NCBI GenBank assembly: GCA_943333505.2 | Contig: CALQTN020000005.1 | Span: forward strand, 1-64,000 | Reading direction: 5' to 3' | Length of the DNA stretch: 64,000 nucleotides | DNA from: Asaia bogorensis | Lineage (GTDB): Bacteria; Pseudomonadota; Alphaproteobacteria; Acetobacterales; Acetobacteraceae | Shown here: positions 27,972 through 36,014 of the stretch, piece after piece | How positions within the stretch are numbered: the first letter of the stretch is position 1 | Layout of the letters: each line of letters starts with the position of its first letter | Program-made: the position numbers and the translations under genes | The notes under the pieces: generated by a model | Seen by the model: the letters and a program-made list of their open reading frames with translations, nothing else | Databases searched by the model: none | What the model was told of the DNA's origin: nothing

Positions 27972-28700
27972 TTATAGCCCAGACGCGGCGCCCGCGTCCA
28001 GGATCGCCACAACATGCGGATGGCTTTGGAGCGCCGAGGCGGGACAGGCCGGATCGATCGGTCCCAGCAGCGCGCGCGCAATCGCCAAGCGCTTGCCGGC
28101 GCCGGTTGCCACCAGCAGGATCTCCCTCGCATCCAGCATGGTCGCGACGCCCATTGTTATTGCCCGTCGTGGCTGAAGTGTCCCGGCATCGAATTGATTT
28201 GCGTTGGCGGCAAGCGTCTCGGCGGTAAGATCAACCAGGCAGGTCCGGCCCGCCAGATCAGCCTGTGGTTCGTTGAAGCCGATATGGCCATTGGTGCCGA
28301 TCCCGAGCATCAGCAGATCGATCCCGCCGGCTGCGACGAGGGCAGCTTCGTACTGCTGTGCTGCGGCTTGCAGGTCGGCCGCCATGGCGTCGGGGACAAA
28401 GCAGCGCGCTGGCGCAATGCCGATCGGATCATAGAAATGCGTGGCCATGGTGGCGCGAAAGCTGGCCTTGTCGGTTGGTGGCAGGCCGACATATTCATCC
28501 ACGCTAAAGCAGCGCATCCGTTCGAAATTGGCCGTGCCCGCACGATGCGCGGCAACCAGAAGGCGATAGACCGGTACCATTGTGGCCCCGGTCGCGACGC
28601 CGAGCACGAGATCGGGCTTGGCCTGCAGGCGGGCGATAATCAAATCTGCGGCAGCGGCGGCCGCATCCTGTGCATCTGGAAAGCGCCGAATATCGATCAT
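27972..28700 (-). CDS. nagB: Glucosamine-6-phosphate deaminase
   Basis: A 242-residue enzyme that converts glucosamine-6-phosphate to fructose-6-phosphate and ammonia, feeding amino sugars into glycolysis. LVLGVATGATMVPVYRLL forms the phosphate loop. CFSVDEYVGLPPTDKASFRATMATHFYD carries the catalytic Asp, and LLMLGIGTNGHIGFNEP is the family signature with the catalytic His. It is of the short NagB type. It begins 5 bp after the stop of the second DHA2 transporter, so it may be the last gene of the marR-pump transcript, although no functional link is known. Confidence 0.93.
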   Translation of the reverse strand: MIDIRRFPDAQDAAAAAADLIIARLQAKPDLVLGVATGATMVPVYRLLVAAHRAGTANFERMRCFSVDEYVGLPPTDKASFRATMATHFYDPIGIAPARCFVPDAMAADLQAAAQQYEAALVAAGGIDLLMLGIGTNGHIGFNEPQADLAGRTCLVDLTAETLAANANQFDAGTLQPRRAITMGVATMLDAREILLVATGAGKRLAIARALLGPIDPACPASALQSHPHVVAILDAGAASGL

Positions 28701-28705
28701 GGTTT

Positions 28706-30235
28706 TTATTCGGCCGCTGCCGCCACTTTGGCAACCGCAAGGGTTGGGCGCGGTGTGCGCCGCATGAAGGGCAATAGCAGTAAAGGTGGAAAGACAATGT
28801 AGCTCATCATCAGGAAATCATTGCTGTAGGCAATCACTGTTGCCTCGCGGCTGATCATCGCATCGAGCCGCCGTGCCCCGCGTTCGTGGCGCGGGTCGAG
28901 CATCTGGCTCAACGCGCCGTGATCCTGCAAATTTCGGTTGAAGGGGGTGATCCCGGCGGCCAGCCCGGCATGCGAAATCTGCGTGCTGTTGGCGAGCGCG
29001 GATGCCATGATCGAAATTCCGGCTGCGGCGCCGATGTTACGGAACAGGCTTTGCACCGCCGTGGCATCGCCGCGCAGATAGGGCGGTAGCGTCACGAAAG
29101 ACAGCACCGTGGTCGGGTTCCAGATGCAGCCCATGGCAAAGCCTTGGATCAGCATGGAAATGACCAGGTCATGCTGCGAAATATCAGGTGTCCAGCTTGC
29201 CATGTCGCGCAGGCTGAACCCCAGCACCAGCAAGCCGAACGCAATGACGTAGCGCAGATCGAGCCACGGCCCGAGCCGTGACGACAGCAGCATCGCAACC
29301 ATCGTGCCCATCCCGCGCGGCGCCAGCAGCAAGCCGGCCTGCTGCACCGGATAGCCGGCGAGGGTTTGCAGATAGGGCGCGAGCAACGCCGAGGACGCCA
29401 TCAGCACCACGCCGGTGGAAAACATCATCGACATGCCGCTGGTGAAATTGGCATCGCGGAACAGGGCCGGTGGCACAAACGGCTTGTCTGAGGTCAGCAT
29501 ATGCACGCCGAACAGATACACTCCGGTGCCGGCAAGCACGGCTTCGACAATGATCTCGCCTGACGTGAACCAGTCTTCGCCCTCGCCGCGATCCAGCATC
29601 AACTGCAACGCGCCGACCCCAAGTGCCAGCACCGAGAACCCGGTCCAGTCGAATTTCAGTTCGGGTCGCTGCGGGGCTTCGGGCATGAACAGCCATAAGC
29701 CTGTTACCGAAACAATGCCGAATGGCAGGTTGACGTAGAATACCCAGCGCCAGTTGTAATTCTCGGTCAGCCAGCCGCCGATGGTTGGGCCAAGGATCGG
29801 GCCGACCATCACGCCAATGCCGAAAATCGCCATCGCCTGGGCGCGTTCCTCCATGGTGTAGGTGTCGAGCATGGTGGCCTGGCTGAGCGGCACCAGCGCG
29901 CCGCCGCAGGCGCCTTGCAGGATGCGGAAGAAGACAATCTGTTCGAGGCTTTGGGCGGCGCCGCACAGCATGGAGGTGAAGGTGAAGGCGATAAGGCAGA
30001 TGATGAACAGGTTCTTGCGGCCGAAGCGGGCCGCGAGCCAGCCAACCGGGGCGGTCATGATCGCCGATGAAATCACGTAGCTGGTGAGCACCCAGGCGAT
30101 CTGGTCGAGCGTGGTGTTCAGGCTGCCCTGCATGTAGGGCAGGGCGACATTGGCGATTGTCGAGTCGAGCACCTGCATCAGCACGGCAATCATCGAGCTG
30201 ATCGTCAGCAATCCACGATTGGGGATTTTCTCCAC
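28706..30235 (-). CDS. DHA2-family (EmrB-type) 14-TM drug/H+ antiporter, second copy
   Basis: A 509-residue MFS transporter with 14 predicted helices. Near the N-terminus LDSTIANVALPYMQGSLNTTLDQIAWVLTSYVISSAIMTAPVGWLAARFGRK contains the DHA2 motif D1 and motif A (GWLAARFGRK). MVGPILGPTIGGWLTENYNWRWVFYVNLPFG is motif C. It is clearly a paralogue of the next upstream gene, separated by one base. With the HlyD adaptor it should form a tripartite efflux system. No outer-membrane TolC-type gene is in the cluster. Confidence 0.92.
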   Translation of the reverse strand: MEKIPNRGLLTISSMIAVLMQVLDSTIANVALPYMQGSLNTTLDQIAWVLTSYVISSAIMTAPVGWLAARFGRKNLFIICLIAFTFTSMLCGAAQSLEQIVFFRILQGACGGALVPLSQATMLDTYTMEERAQAMAIFGIGVMVGPILGPTIGGWLTENYNWRWVFYVNLPFGIVSVTGLWLFMPEAPQRPELKFDWTGFSVLALGVGALQLMLDRGEGEDWFTSGEIIVEAVLAGTGVYLFGVHMLTSDKPFVPPALFRDANFTSGMSMMFSTGVVLMASSALLAPYLQTLAGYPVQQAGLLLAPRGMGTMVAMLLSSRLGPWLDLRYVIAFGLLVLGFSLRDMASWTPDISQHDLVISMLIQGFAMGCIWNPTTVLSFVTLPPYLRGDATAVQSLFRNIGAAAGISIMASALANSTQISHAGLAAGITPFNRNLQDHGALSQMLDPRHERGARRLDAMISREATVIAYSNDFLMMSYIVFPPLLLLPFMRRTPRPTLAVAKVAAAAE

Positions 30236-30236
30236 T

Positions 30237-31814
30237 TTATTCAGCCGGCGCCGCGGCGGTGCGGGCCGGCGCCGGCGCTGGCACGGTCTTCGGAGGGCGC
30301 CGTCGTTCGGGTCGCTTCATGATCGGCAGCAGCAGCAGGCACGGGATGATCATGTAGGTCATCATCAGATAATCATTGTTATAGGCAATGATCAGCGCTT
30401 CCCGCGTGATCATATGGTCGAGCATCTGCGCGCCCTGCCTGGTGACGGGGTCGAGCATGCGCTGCACCCCGTCATGACCCTGAAGCAGCCGGTTGAACGG
30501 GGTCATCATGCTGGCAAGATCGGCGTGGGAGATCTGCACGCTCGACACCAGGGTGAAGGATGTCACCGAAATCCCGATGGCCGCCCCAATATTACGTGAC
30601 AGGTTCTGCATCGCCGTCGCATCGCCGCGCAAATTCGCCGGCAGGGTCACGTAGGCCATCACGTTCATCGGGTTGAACACACAGCCCATCGCGAAGCCCT
30701 GGATGATGAACGTTGTCATCATGTAGTTGCTGGAAATATCCGGCGTCCATTGCGACATTTCGTGCAGGGTGAGGCCCATCACCGTCAGCCCAAAGGCCAT
30801 GATTTTGCGCGGGTCAATATAGCTCGCCAGCCGGCTTACGATGATCATTGCCACCATCGTGCCCAGGCCGCGCGGCGCCATGGTGGCGCCGGCGGTTGAT
30901 ACCGGGAAGCCCGACAGGTTCTGCAGATAGGACGACATCAGCGCCGAACTCGCCATCAGGATGGTGCCGGTGCAGAACATCAGGGTGGTCGATGCGGCGA
31001 AGTTGCGGTCCTTGAACAGGCCGGGCGGCAGAAACGGTTTGGCGGCGGTGAACATGTGGACGATGAAAATATAAAAGCCGGTGCCGGCCACCACCGCCTC
31101 GATGATGATTTCCGGCGAGGTGAACCAATCCAGGGTTTCGCCGCGATCCAGCATCAACTGGAATGAGCCGATGCCGATGGCCAAGGCGGAAAACCCGGTC
31201 CAGTCGAATTTCAGTTCCGCCCGCGGCGGGGTATTCGGCATGAACACCAGCAGCCCGATCGTGGCGATGATCCCGAACGGCAGGTTGACGTAAAACACAA
31301 AACGCCAGTCGAGCGCGTCGGTCAGGTAGCCGCCGAGGGTTGGTCCCATGATCGGCCCGACCATAATGCCAATGCCGAAGGCCGCCATCGCCTGGGCGCG
31401 TTGTTCAAACGGATAAATATCCAGCATCGTCGCCTGGCTCAGCGGGCCAAGGGCAGCGCCGAAAATGCCTTGCAGGACCCGGAAGAACACCATTTGTTCG
31501 AGGGTTTGCGCCGCACCGCACGCCATTGAGGCAATGGTGAACCCGATCATGCTGCCGACGAAAAGCTGCTTGCGGCCGAAGCGCTGTGCCATCCAGCCCA
31601 CCGGCGCGGTCATGATCGCGGAGGCAATCACATAGGATGTCAGCACCCAGCTGACCTGGTCGAGGGTGGTCGAAAGGCTGCCCTGCATATAGGGCAAGGC
31701 AACGTTGGCGATGGTCGAGTCCAGGATCTGCATCAAGGTTGCCATCATCGCGAATAATGACAGCAGGAAGCGATGTTTGACCTGGATCAGCGGCGCGCTG
31801 TCAGTCCCGGACAT
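30237..31814 (-). CDS. DHA2-family (EmrB-type) 14-TM drug/H+ antiporter, first copy
   Basis: A 525-residue transporter with the same motifs as its neighbour: LDSTIANVALPYMQGSLSTTLDQVSWVLTSYVIASAIMTAPVGWMAQRFGRK and GPIMGPTLGGYLTDALDWRFVFYVNLPFG. It has a C-terminal alanine/proline/arginine-rich tail (from about 500) that its paralogue lacks. It lies 6 bp after the HlyD gene stop. Tandem EmrB-like genes sharing one adaptor could act alternatively or have split substrate ranges. Confidence 0.92.
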   Translation of the reverse strand: MSGTDSAPLIQVKHRFLLSLFAMMATLMQILDSTIANVALPYMQGSLSTTLDQVSWVLTSYVIASAIMTAPVGWMAQRFGRKQLFVGSMIGFTIASMACGAAQTLEQMVFFRVLQGIFGAALGPLSQATMLDIYPFEQRAQAMAAFGIGIMVGPIMGPTLGGYLTDALDWRFVFYVNLPFGIIATIGLLVFMPNTPPRAELKFDWTGFSALAIGIGSFQLMLDRGETLDWFTSPEIIIEAVVAGTGFYIFIVHMFTAAKPFLPPGLFKDRNFAASTTLMFCTGTILMASSALMSSYLQNLSGFPVSTAGATMAPRGLGTMVAMIIVSRLASYIDPRKIMAFGLTVMGLTLHEMSQWTPDISSNYMMTTFIIQGFAMGCVFNPMNVMAYVTLPANLRGDATAMQNLSRNIGAAIGISVTSFTLVSSVQISHADLASMMTPFNRLLQGHDGVQRMLDPVTRQGAQMLDHMITREALIIAYNNDYLMMTYMIIPCLLLLPIMKRPERRRPPKTVPAPAPARTAAAPAE

Positions 31815-31820
31815 CAGGAA

Positions 31821-32912
31821 TTAGCGGCCCAGAATGTCGCGCAGCTTGCGGACGTGGCCGGTATCGATGTCGACCACCACGCTCATGCCCGCGCGGAGTT
31901 CAGGATCGCCGGACTGGCGTTCGACCACGATGCGCAGCGGGATACGCTGCACCACTTTCACCCAGTTGCCGGATGCGTTCTGGGCTGGCAGCACCGAGAA
32001 CTCTGAGCCCGAATTCGGCGCAATGCTTTCAACTTTCGCCTTCCAGCTGCGGCCGGGATAGGTATCGACGGTCATTTCCACGGTGTCGCCGACTTTCACG
32101 TGGGTGATGTCGGTTTCCTTGGGGCTGGCTTCGACCCATAGCCGTTCAGTCGAGATCATCCCGAAGGCGGCGGTGGACGCCGCCAGGTACTGGCCGGGCT
32201 GCAAGGCATCGACCTGGGTCACAATCGCATCGAACGGCGCGCGCACCACGGTATGATCGAGTTGACGCAAGGTTTCATCGAGCTGCGCCTGTGCCTGCAT
32301 CACCATCGGCATTTGCTCGACCGGCATCGCCGCACTACCACCAAGCTTGGCAAGCTGAACCATTGCCTGCTCGTTCAAGCTCTCCAGCATCGCCTTGTTG
32401 GAGGCAAGCTTGAAGCGGGCATCGTCGTAATCGGCGCGGGTGACGCCGCCGCCCTTCACCAGATTGGCATAGCGTTCAAAACTTGCCTGATCGGCCTGCA
32501 GTTGCGCGCTGCGGGCATCGCTGTCGCGTAGCATGCGCTGATAGTCGCGCTTCATCGCTTCCCCGACCAGGACTGTCTGGGCGAGATTGGCACGGGCGCC
32601 AGCGACCGCGATTTCGTAATGGCGGCGTTCGAGGCGGAACAGCACATCGCCTTTCTTGACCCGCTGGCCTTCCTTGACGGTCACCTCGGCCACAATGCCG
32701 GAAATATCGGTGGCAACCGCCAGCTTGGCGGCGCGGACATAGGCGTTGTCGATCGACACGTAGCGCCCGCCATTCAGCCAGTAGGCGAAGGACGCCACCG
32801 CAACGATGGCGATCCCGCCGAGCATCAGCACAGCACGCATCATCTTGCGGCCGGCAACGGTCAGGGTCCGTGGCGGCATTGCCGGCGGGGCAGTGGTGGC
32901 AGATTGTGACAT
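31821..32912 (-). CDS. HlyD/EmrA-family membrane fusion protein
   Basis: A 363-residue periplasmic adaptor with a single N-terminal membrane helix (MMRAVLMLGGIAIVAVASFAYWLNG). A split lipoyl domain follows, with YVSIDNAYVRAAKLAVATDISGIVAEVTVKEGQRVKKGDVLFRL, then a helical hairpin and the beta-barrel segment TVVRAPFDAIVTQVDALQPGQYL. I use ATG 32912 (MSQSATTAPP). An in-frame upstream start at 32960 would overlap marR. The marR stop is 1 base upstream. It is a component of the tripartite efflux system with the two DHA2 pumps. Confidence 0.92.
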   Translation of the reverse strand: MSQSATTAPPAMPPRTLTVAGRKMMRAVLMLGGIAIVAVASFAYWLNGGRYVSIDNAYVRAAKLAVATDISGIVAEVTVKEGQRVKKGDVLFRLERRHYEIAVAGARANLAQTVLVGEAMKRDYQRMLRDSDARSAQLQADQASFERYANLVKGGGVTRADYDDARFKLASNKAMLESLNEQAMVQLAKLGGSAAMPVEQMPMVMQAQAQLDETLRQLDHTVVRAPFDAIVTQVDALQPGQYLAASTAAFGMISTERLWVEASPKETDITHVKVGDTVEMTVDTYPGRSWKAKVESIAPNSGSEFSVLPAQNASGNWVKVVQRIPLRIVVERQSGDPELRAGMSVVVDIDTGHVRKLRDILGR

Positions 32913-32913
32913 G

Positions 32914-33384
32914 TCAGGCGACGTCCCGTTCAGTTGATCTGCCGCGCAATTCGGCGACAACGCGTGCCTTCATGCGGGACAGATCGGTGTTGATGTCGTG
33001 CAGGCGTTCGGGGGAGACGCCGGCGGAAATAGTGCGCAGCATCGCCGCGCGTTCGGTGCCGAGTTCTTTCAGGACCGGCAATGCCTTGTCGCGCAGATGC
33101 AGGCGCCAGATGCGGCGGTCATGCGGATCGTCCCGCCGTTCAACCAGGCCGTGCTGTTCCAGCTTGTCGATCAGCCGCGCGGCGGTGATCGGTTCGACCT
33201 CCAGCAGTTCGGCGAGTTCTTTTTGCGACAGGCCTGGCTGGCGCTCGATCCGCATCAGCGTCACCCATTGGGCGCGCGTCATGCCGTGGGCGGCGGCGCG
33301 GCGATCGGCTTCCAGGCGCAAATGCCGGGCAAGATCGTGCAGCAGAAATAGGAGATCGGGCTGATCGGGCATGGGGCCGATCAT
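32914..33384 (-). CDS. MarR-family transcriptional regulator
   Basis: A 156-residue winged-helix repressor. The typical MarR core is TRAQWVTLMRIERQPGLSQKELAELLEVEPITAARLIDKLEQHGLVERRDDPHDRRIWRLHLRDKA, with the recognition helix in EPITAARLIDKLEQ and the wing in RRDDPHDRRIWRL. Likely starts are ATG 33384 or ATG 33372. It is the first gene of marR-hlyD-dha2-dha2(-nagB), which fits ligand-relieved autorepression of a drug pump. The preceding sequence contains TTATCTTAAGG, but I cannot define an operator. Confidence 0.9.
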   Translation of the reverse strand: MIGPMPDQPDLLFLLHDLARHLRLEADRRAAAHGMTRAQWVTLMRIERQPGLSQKELAELLEVEPITAARLIDKLEQHGLVERRDDPHDRRIWRLHLRDKALPVLKELGTERAAMLRTISAGVSPERLHDINTDLSRMKARVVAELRGRSTERDVA

Positions 33385-33422
33385 AAGCAGCGTTATCTTA
33401 AGGAAGCACCCCCAAAACACAT

Positions 33423-33455
33423 GCAGCCCCTGCGTGGCTGACACGCAGGGGCTGC
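33423..33455 (-). terminator. Strong hairpin between nusG and marR
   Basis: GCAGCCCCTGCGTG (33423-33436) pairs perfectly with CACGCAGGGGCTGC (33442-33455) around a five-base loop. It stands 22 bp after the nusG stop. On the minus strand the stem is followed by ATGTGTTTTGG rather than a clean T-run, so termination is probable but not textbook. Confidence 0.7.
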
Positions 33456-33477
33456 TTCATGGGTTCGGTGGTCGGGC

Positions 33478-34008
33478 TTAGAGCTTTTCGACCTGTCCGT
33501 ATTCCAGTTCCACCGGGGTGGAGCGGCCAAAGATCGAGACGCTGACTTTGACCCGGCCTTTTTCCTCGTCGACTTCTTCGACAGTGCCGTTGAAGCTGGT
33601 GAACGGGCCATCGGCGACGCGCACCTGTTCGCCCACTTCGTACAGGATGGCGGGACGCTTGCGTTCCACACCTTCGGCCGACTGCTTCAGGATCCGTTCG
33701 GCTTCGCTATCGGGGATCGGGGTCGGGCGGGTCTTGCTGCCAAGAAAGCCGGTTACCTTGGGGGTGTCCTTGACCAGATGCCAAGCATCGTCGGTCAGTT
33801 CCATTTTCACCAGGACATAGCCGGGGAAAAACTTCCGTTCGGCGTTGATCTTCTGGCCGCGGCGCAGTTCGACCACTTCCTCAAGCGGGACCAACACCTC
33901 GTCAATTTGATCGGCCAGACCCTTTTGGGCGGCCTGTTCCTTGATCTGCTGGGCGATTTTCTTCTCGAACCCAGAATAAACATGCACGACGTACCAACGC
34001 TTGGCCAT
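33478..34008 (-). CDS. nusG: Transcription termination/antitermination factor NusG
   Basis: A 176-residue essential RNA polymerase-associated factor. The NGN domain begins [26 protein letters not shown], and [31 protein letters not shown] is the polymerase-binding face. The C-terminal KOW domain is [37 protein letters not shown], which contacts Rho or S10. It follows secE with a 9-bp gap, the usual secE-nusG arrangement, and a strong hairpin follows the gene. Ribosomal L11/L1 genes, often next, are replaced here by the marR pump operon. Confidence 0.97.
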   Translation of the reverse strand: MAKRWYVVHVYSGFEKKIAQQIKEQAAQKGLADQIDEVLVPLEEVVELRRGQKINAERKFFPGYVLVKMELTDDAWHLVKDTPKVTGFLGSKTRPTPIPDSEAERILKQSAEGVERKRPAILYEVGEQVRVADGPFTSFNGTVEEVDEEKGRVKVSVSIFGRSTPVELEYGQVEKL

Positions 34009-34017
34009 AACCTGATC

Positions 34018-34230
34018 CTAAAAACCGAAGCCGAAAATCGCGCGGATCGCCAGCCCGACCACTTGATCGGCCACGAAGAAAAATATCGCCGCCAAGGTTG
34101 ACAACGCGAACACCAGACCGGTGGTCACGAGTGTTTCCTTGCGTGACGGCCAGGTTACCTTGGTGGCTTCCAGGCGCACATCGCGCAGGAATTTCACCGG
34201 ATTAGTCCAAACCGCTGCCACGCCGGTCAT
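34018..34230 (-). CDS. secE: Protein translocase subunit SecE
   Basis: A 70-residue single-helix SecE of the short alphaproteobacterial type. The amphipathic segment PVKFLRDVRLEATKVTWPSRKETLVTT contains the invariant VxWPSRKE. One membrane helix follows (GLVFALSTLAAIFFFVADQVVGLAI). It clamps SecY in the SecYEG channel. The start is ATG 34230 or possibly further in. It lies between tRNA-Trp and nusG. Confidence 0.95.
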   Translation of the reverse strand: MTGVAAVWTNPVKFLRDVRLEATKVTWPSRKETLVTTGLVFALSTLAAIFFFVADQVVGLAIRAIFGFGF

Positions 34231-34256
34231 TCTCCTACATTCATGCTGCCGCTGGT

Positions 34257-34333
34257 TGGCAGGGGTGGAGGGTCTCGAACCCCCAACCTTCGGTTTTGGA
34301 GACCGACGCTCTAGCCAATTGAGCTACACCCCT
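34257..34333 (-). tRNA. tRNA-Trp (anticodon CCA)
   Basis: Minus-strand cloverleaf with acceptor AGGGGTG/CACCCCT, anticodon stem-loop GGTCTCCAAAACC giving anticodon CCA, and T-arm GGGGGTTCGAGACCCTC. The CCA end is encoded. It precedes secE, as in many proteobacteria. Confidence 0.96.
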
Positions 34334-34431
34334 AGTGGACCGACCAGCGTACAGCATCCCGCACGAGCAAAGGCGCCCGCGACCGAGAGCGCCTTAAAAC
34401 GGCCAGACGGCGAAAATGTCAAGAGGGAGGT

Positions 34432-34505
34432 TGGAGCGGGTGGAGGGAATCGAACCCTCGTGGCTAGCTTGGAAGGCTAGAACTCTACCATTGAGCTACA
34501 CCCGC
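34432..34505 (-). tRNA. tRNA-Gly (anticodon TCC)
   Basis: Minus-strand cloverleaf with acceptor GCGGGTG/CACCCGC, anticodon stem CTAGC/GCTAG with loop CTTCCAA (anticodon TCC), T-arm GAGGGTTCGATTCCCTC and encoded CCA. Confidence 0.96.
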
Positions 34506-34520
34506 GCACTGCAGGATTTT

Positions 34521-34606
34521 TGGTGGAAGGGGTTGGATTCGAACCAACGTAGGCGTACGCCAGCGGATTTACAGTCCGCCCCCTTTAGCCACTCGGGCAC
34601 CCTTCC
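34521..34606 (-). tRNA. tRNA-Tyr (anticodon GTA)
   Basis: An 86-base class II tRNA with acceptor GGAAGGG/CCCTTCC, anticodon stem-loop GCGGACTGTAAATCCGC (anticodon GTA), a long variable arm (TGGCGTACGCCTAC), T-arm GTTGGTTCGAATCCAAC and encoded CCA. It is the first gene of tRNA-Tyr, tRNA-Gly, tRNA-Trp, secE, nusG. Confidence 0.96.
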
Positions 34607-34739
34607 GGCCAAAATCCCGAACCACGACCATCACTGATCAAGTTCCGGAACGCGCTGGGTATCGCCTCCGCCCCCCTTGTGTCAACGCCGATGCAACGTG
34701 CGTTTGTCGCAAGCCTCATTTGAAGCTATAGGGGGTGGC

Positions 34740-36014
34740 ATGAAACCACCTCGTAAATCCCATTCCGGCGGCCGTCCGCCGGGTGGCTCAGGCCCCAGCG
34801 GCCCGAAAAAACCGTCTTATGGCGCCGGCGGGTCTGGCCGTGATGGCGCGCGCGCCTTCGGTCCGCGCCCGTCCAGCCCTCGCCCGCAAGGTGATCGTCC
34901 CCAAGGTGATCGTCCGCAGGGTGCCCGGCCCTATGGCGATCGTCCCCAAGGTGATCGTCCGCAGGGTGCCCGGCCCTATGGCGATCGTCCCCAAGGTGAT
35001 CGGCCGCAGGGCGCCCGGCCCCATAGCGATCGTCCGCAAGGTGATCGCCCCCAAGGCGCCCGCCCGCACACAGATCGTCCCCGCGGTGACCGGCCCTATT
35101 CCGACCGGGGGAAACCGGAGCGGACCGAAAATCGCCCGCAAGGCAACACGCTGGCGCTTGCCCCCCGGGCCGAGGCGCCGCGTACCGAAAGCCCACGGAG
35201 TGACGCCCCGCGCGGCCCCAAGCGTTTCAGCACGCCGCGTCCGGTGCGGGAACCGCGTCCGCAGCAAGAGGCCGAACCGCAAGGCGAGGAAACCCCGCGT
35301 GGATCGTTGTGGCTGTTCGGCACCCATGCGGTGGCAGCAGCGCTCGCCAACCCGGCCCGCCGTCTGCGCCGTTTGCTGCTGACCGAGGAAGCCGAGGCCG
35401 AGCTTGGCACCCGACTGAAACAGCCTTGGGCGTTGCAGCCGGAACGTTGCGATCGCGCGCGGCTTGAAACCCTGCTGGGGCGTGGAATTGTTCATCAGGG
35501 CGCGGCCCTGCTCGCCGATCCGCTGGCAATGCCGTCACTGGCACAGGCGCTGGAGCGGCCGGGCCCGATCCTGGTGCTCGACCAGGTCAGCGATCCCCGC
35601 AACGTTGGTGCGATCATCCGGTCTGCTGCGGCATTTGGGGTCGCCTGCGTCATTACCCAGGACCGCAACGCGCCCGATGAAACCGGCACTTTGGCGAAAG
35701 CCGCGTCCGGCGCGCTCGAAACCTTGCCCATGCTGCGTGCGGTCAATATTGCCCGCACTTTGGTGGCCTTGCGCGCCGCCGGGTGTTGGGTGATCGGGCT
35801 TGATGCGTCTGGCCCGCCGATTTCCGGACCGGCGTTGGTCAATCGCCGGGTGGCGCTGGTGTTGGGCAGCGAGGGCGAAGGCCTGCGCCGGCTGACCAAG
35901 GAAACCTGCGACGAACTGGCGGGAATTGCGATGCCGGGTGGATCGTTGCGGCTCGACAGCCTCAACGTTTCAGCTGCCGCAGCCGTGGCGTTGTATGAAA
36001 TGTCGCGCAAATGA
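34740..36014 (+). CDS. rlmB: 23S rRNA (guanosine-2'-O)-methyltransferase RlmB with disordered N-terminus
   Basis: A 424-residue SPOUT methyltransferase of the TrmH family acting on G2251 of 23S rRNA in E. coli. The catalytic half starts near residue 175 (LWLFGTHAVAAALANPARRLRRLLL). Motif 1 is LDQVSDPRNVGAIIRSAAAFGV, and the knot is ALVLGSEGEGLRRLTKETC followed by IAMPGGSLRLDSLNVSAAAAVALYE. The first 175 or so residues are a low-complexity Gly/Pro/Arg/Asp/Gln tract with 15-residue tandem repeats, much longer than in E. coli RlmB (243 aa). ATG 34740 was chosen because MKPPRKSHSGG begins the basic tract. It overlaps the next gene (ATGA). Confidence 0.92.
   Translation: MKPPRKSHSGGRPPGGSGPSGPKKPSYGAGGSGRDGARAFGPRPSSPRPQGDRPQGDRPQGARPYGDRPQGDRPQGARPYGDRPQGDRPQGARPHSDRPQGDRPQGARPHTDRPRGDRPYSDRGKPERTENRPQGNTLALAPRAEAPRTESPRSDAPRGPKRFSTPRPVREPRPQQEAEPQGEETPRGSLWLFGTHAVAAALANPARRLRRLLLTEEAEAELGTRLKQPWALQPERCDRARLETLLGRGIVHQGAALLADPLAMPSLAQALERPGPILVLDQVSDPRNVGAIIRSAAAFGVACVITQDRNAPDETGTLAKAASGALETLPMLRAVNIARTLVALRAAGCWVIGLDASGPPISGPALVNRRVALVLGSEGEGLRRLTKETCDELAGIAMPGGSLRLDSLNVSAAAAVALYEMSRK
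34903..35082 (+). repeat. 45-bp tandem repeats inside rlmB
   Basis: Four consecutive 45-bp units (34903-34947, 34948-34992, 34993-35037, 35038-35082). The first two are nearly identical and the last two diverged. Each encodes a variant of QGDRPQGARPYGDRP. All are in frame, so copy-number change would preserve the reading frame. Confidence 0.9.

Noticed and set aside
34880-35090. Regular repeats that could be a CRISPR array
   Set aside because: The units are contiguous 45-bp coding repeats without spacers, in frame within rlmB, and no cas genes are nearby.
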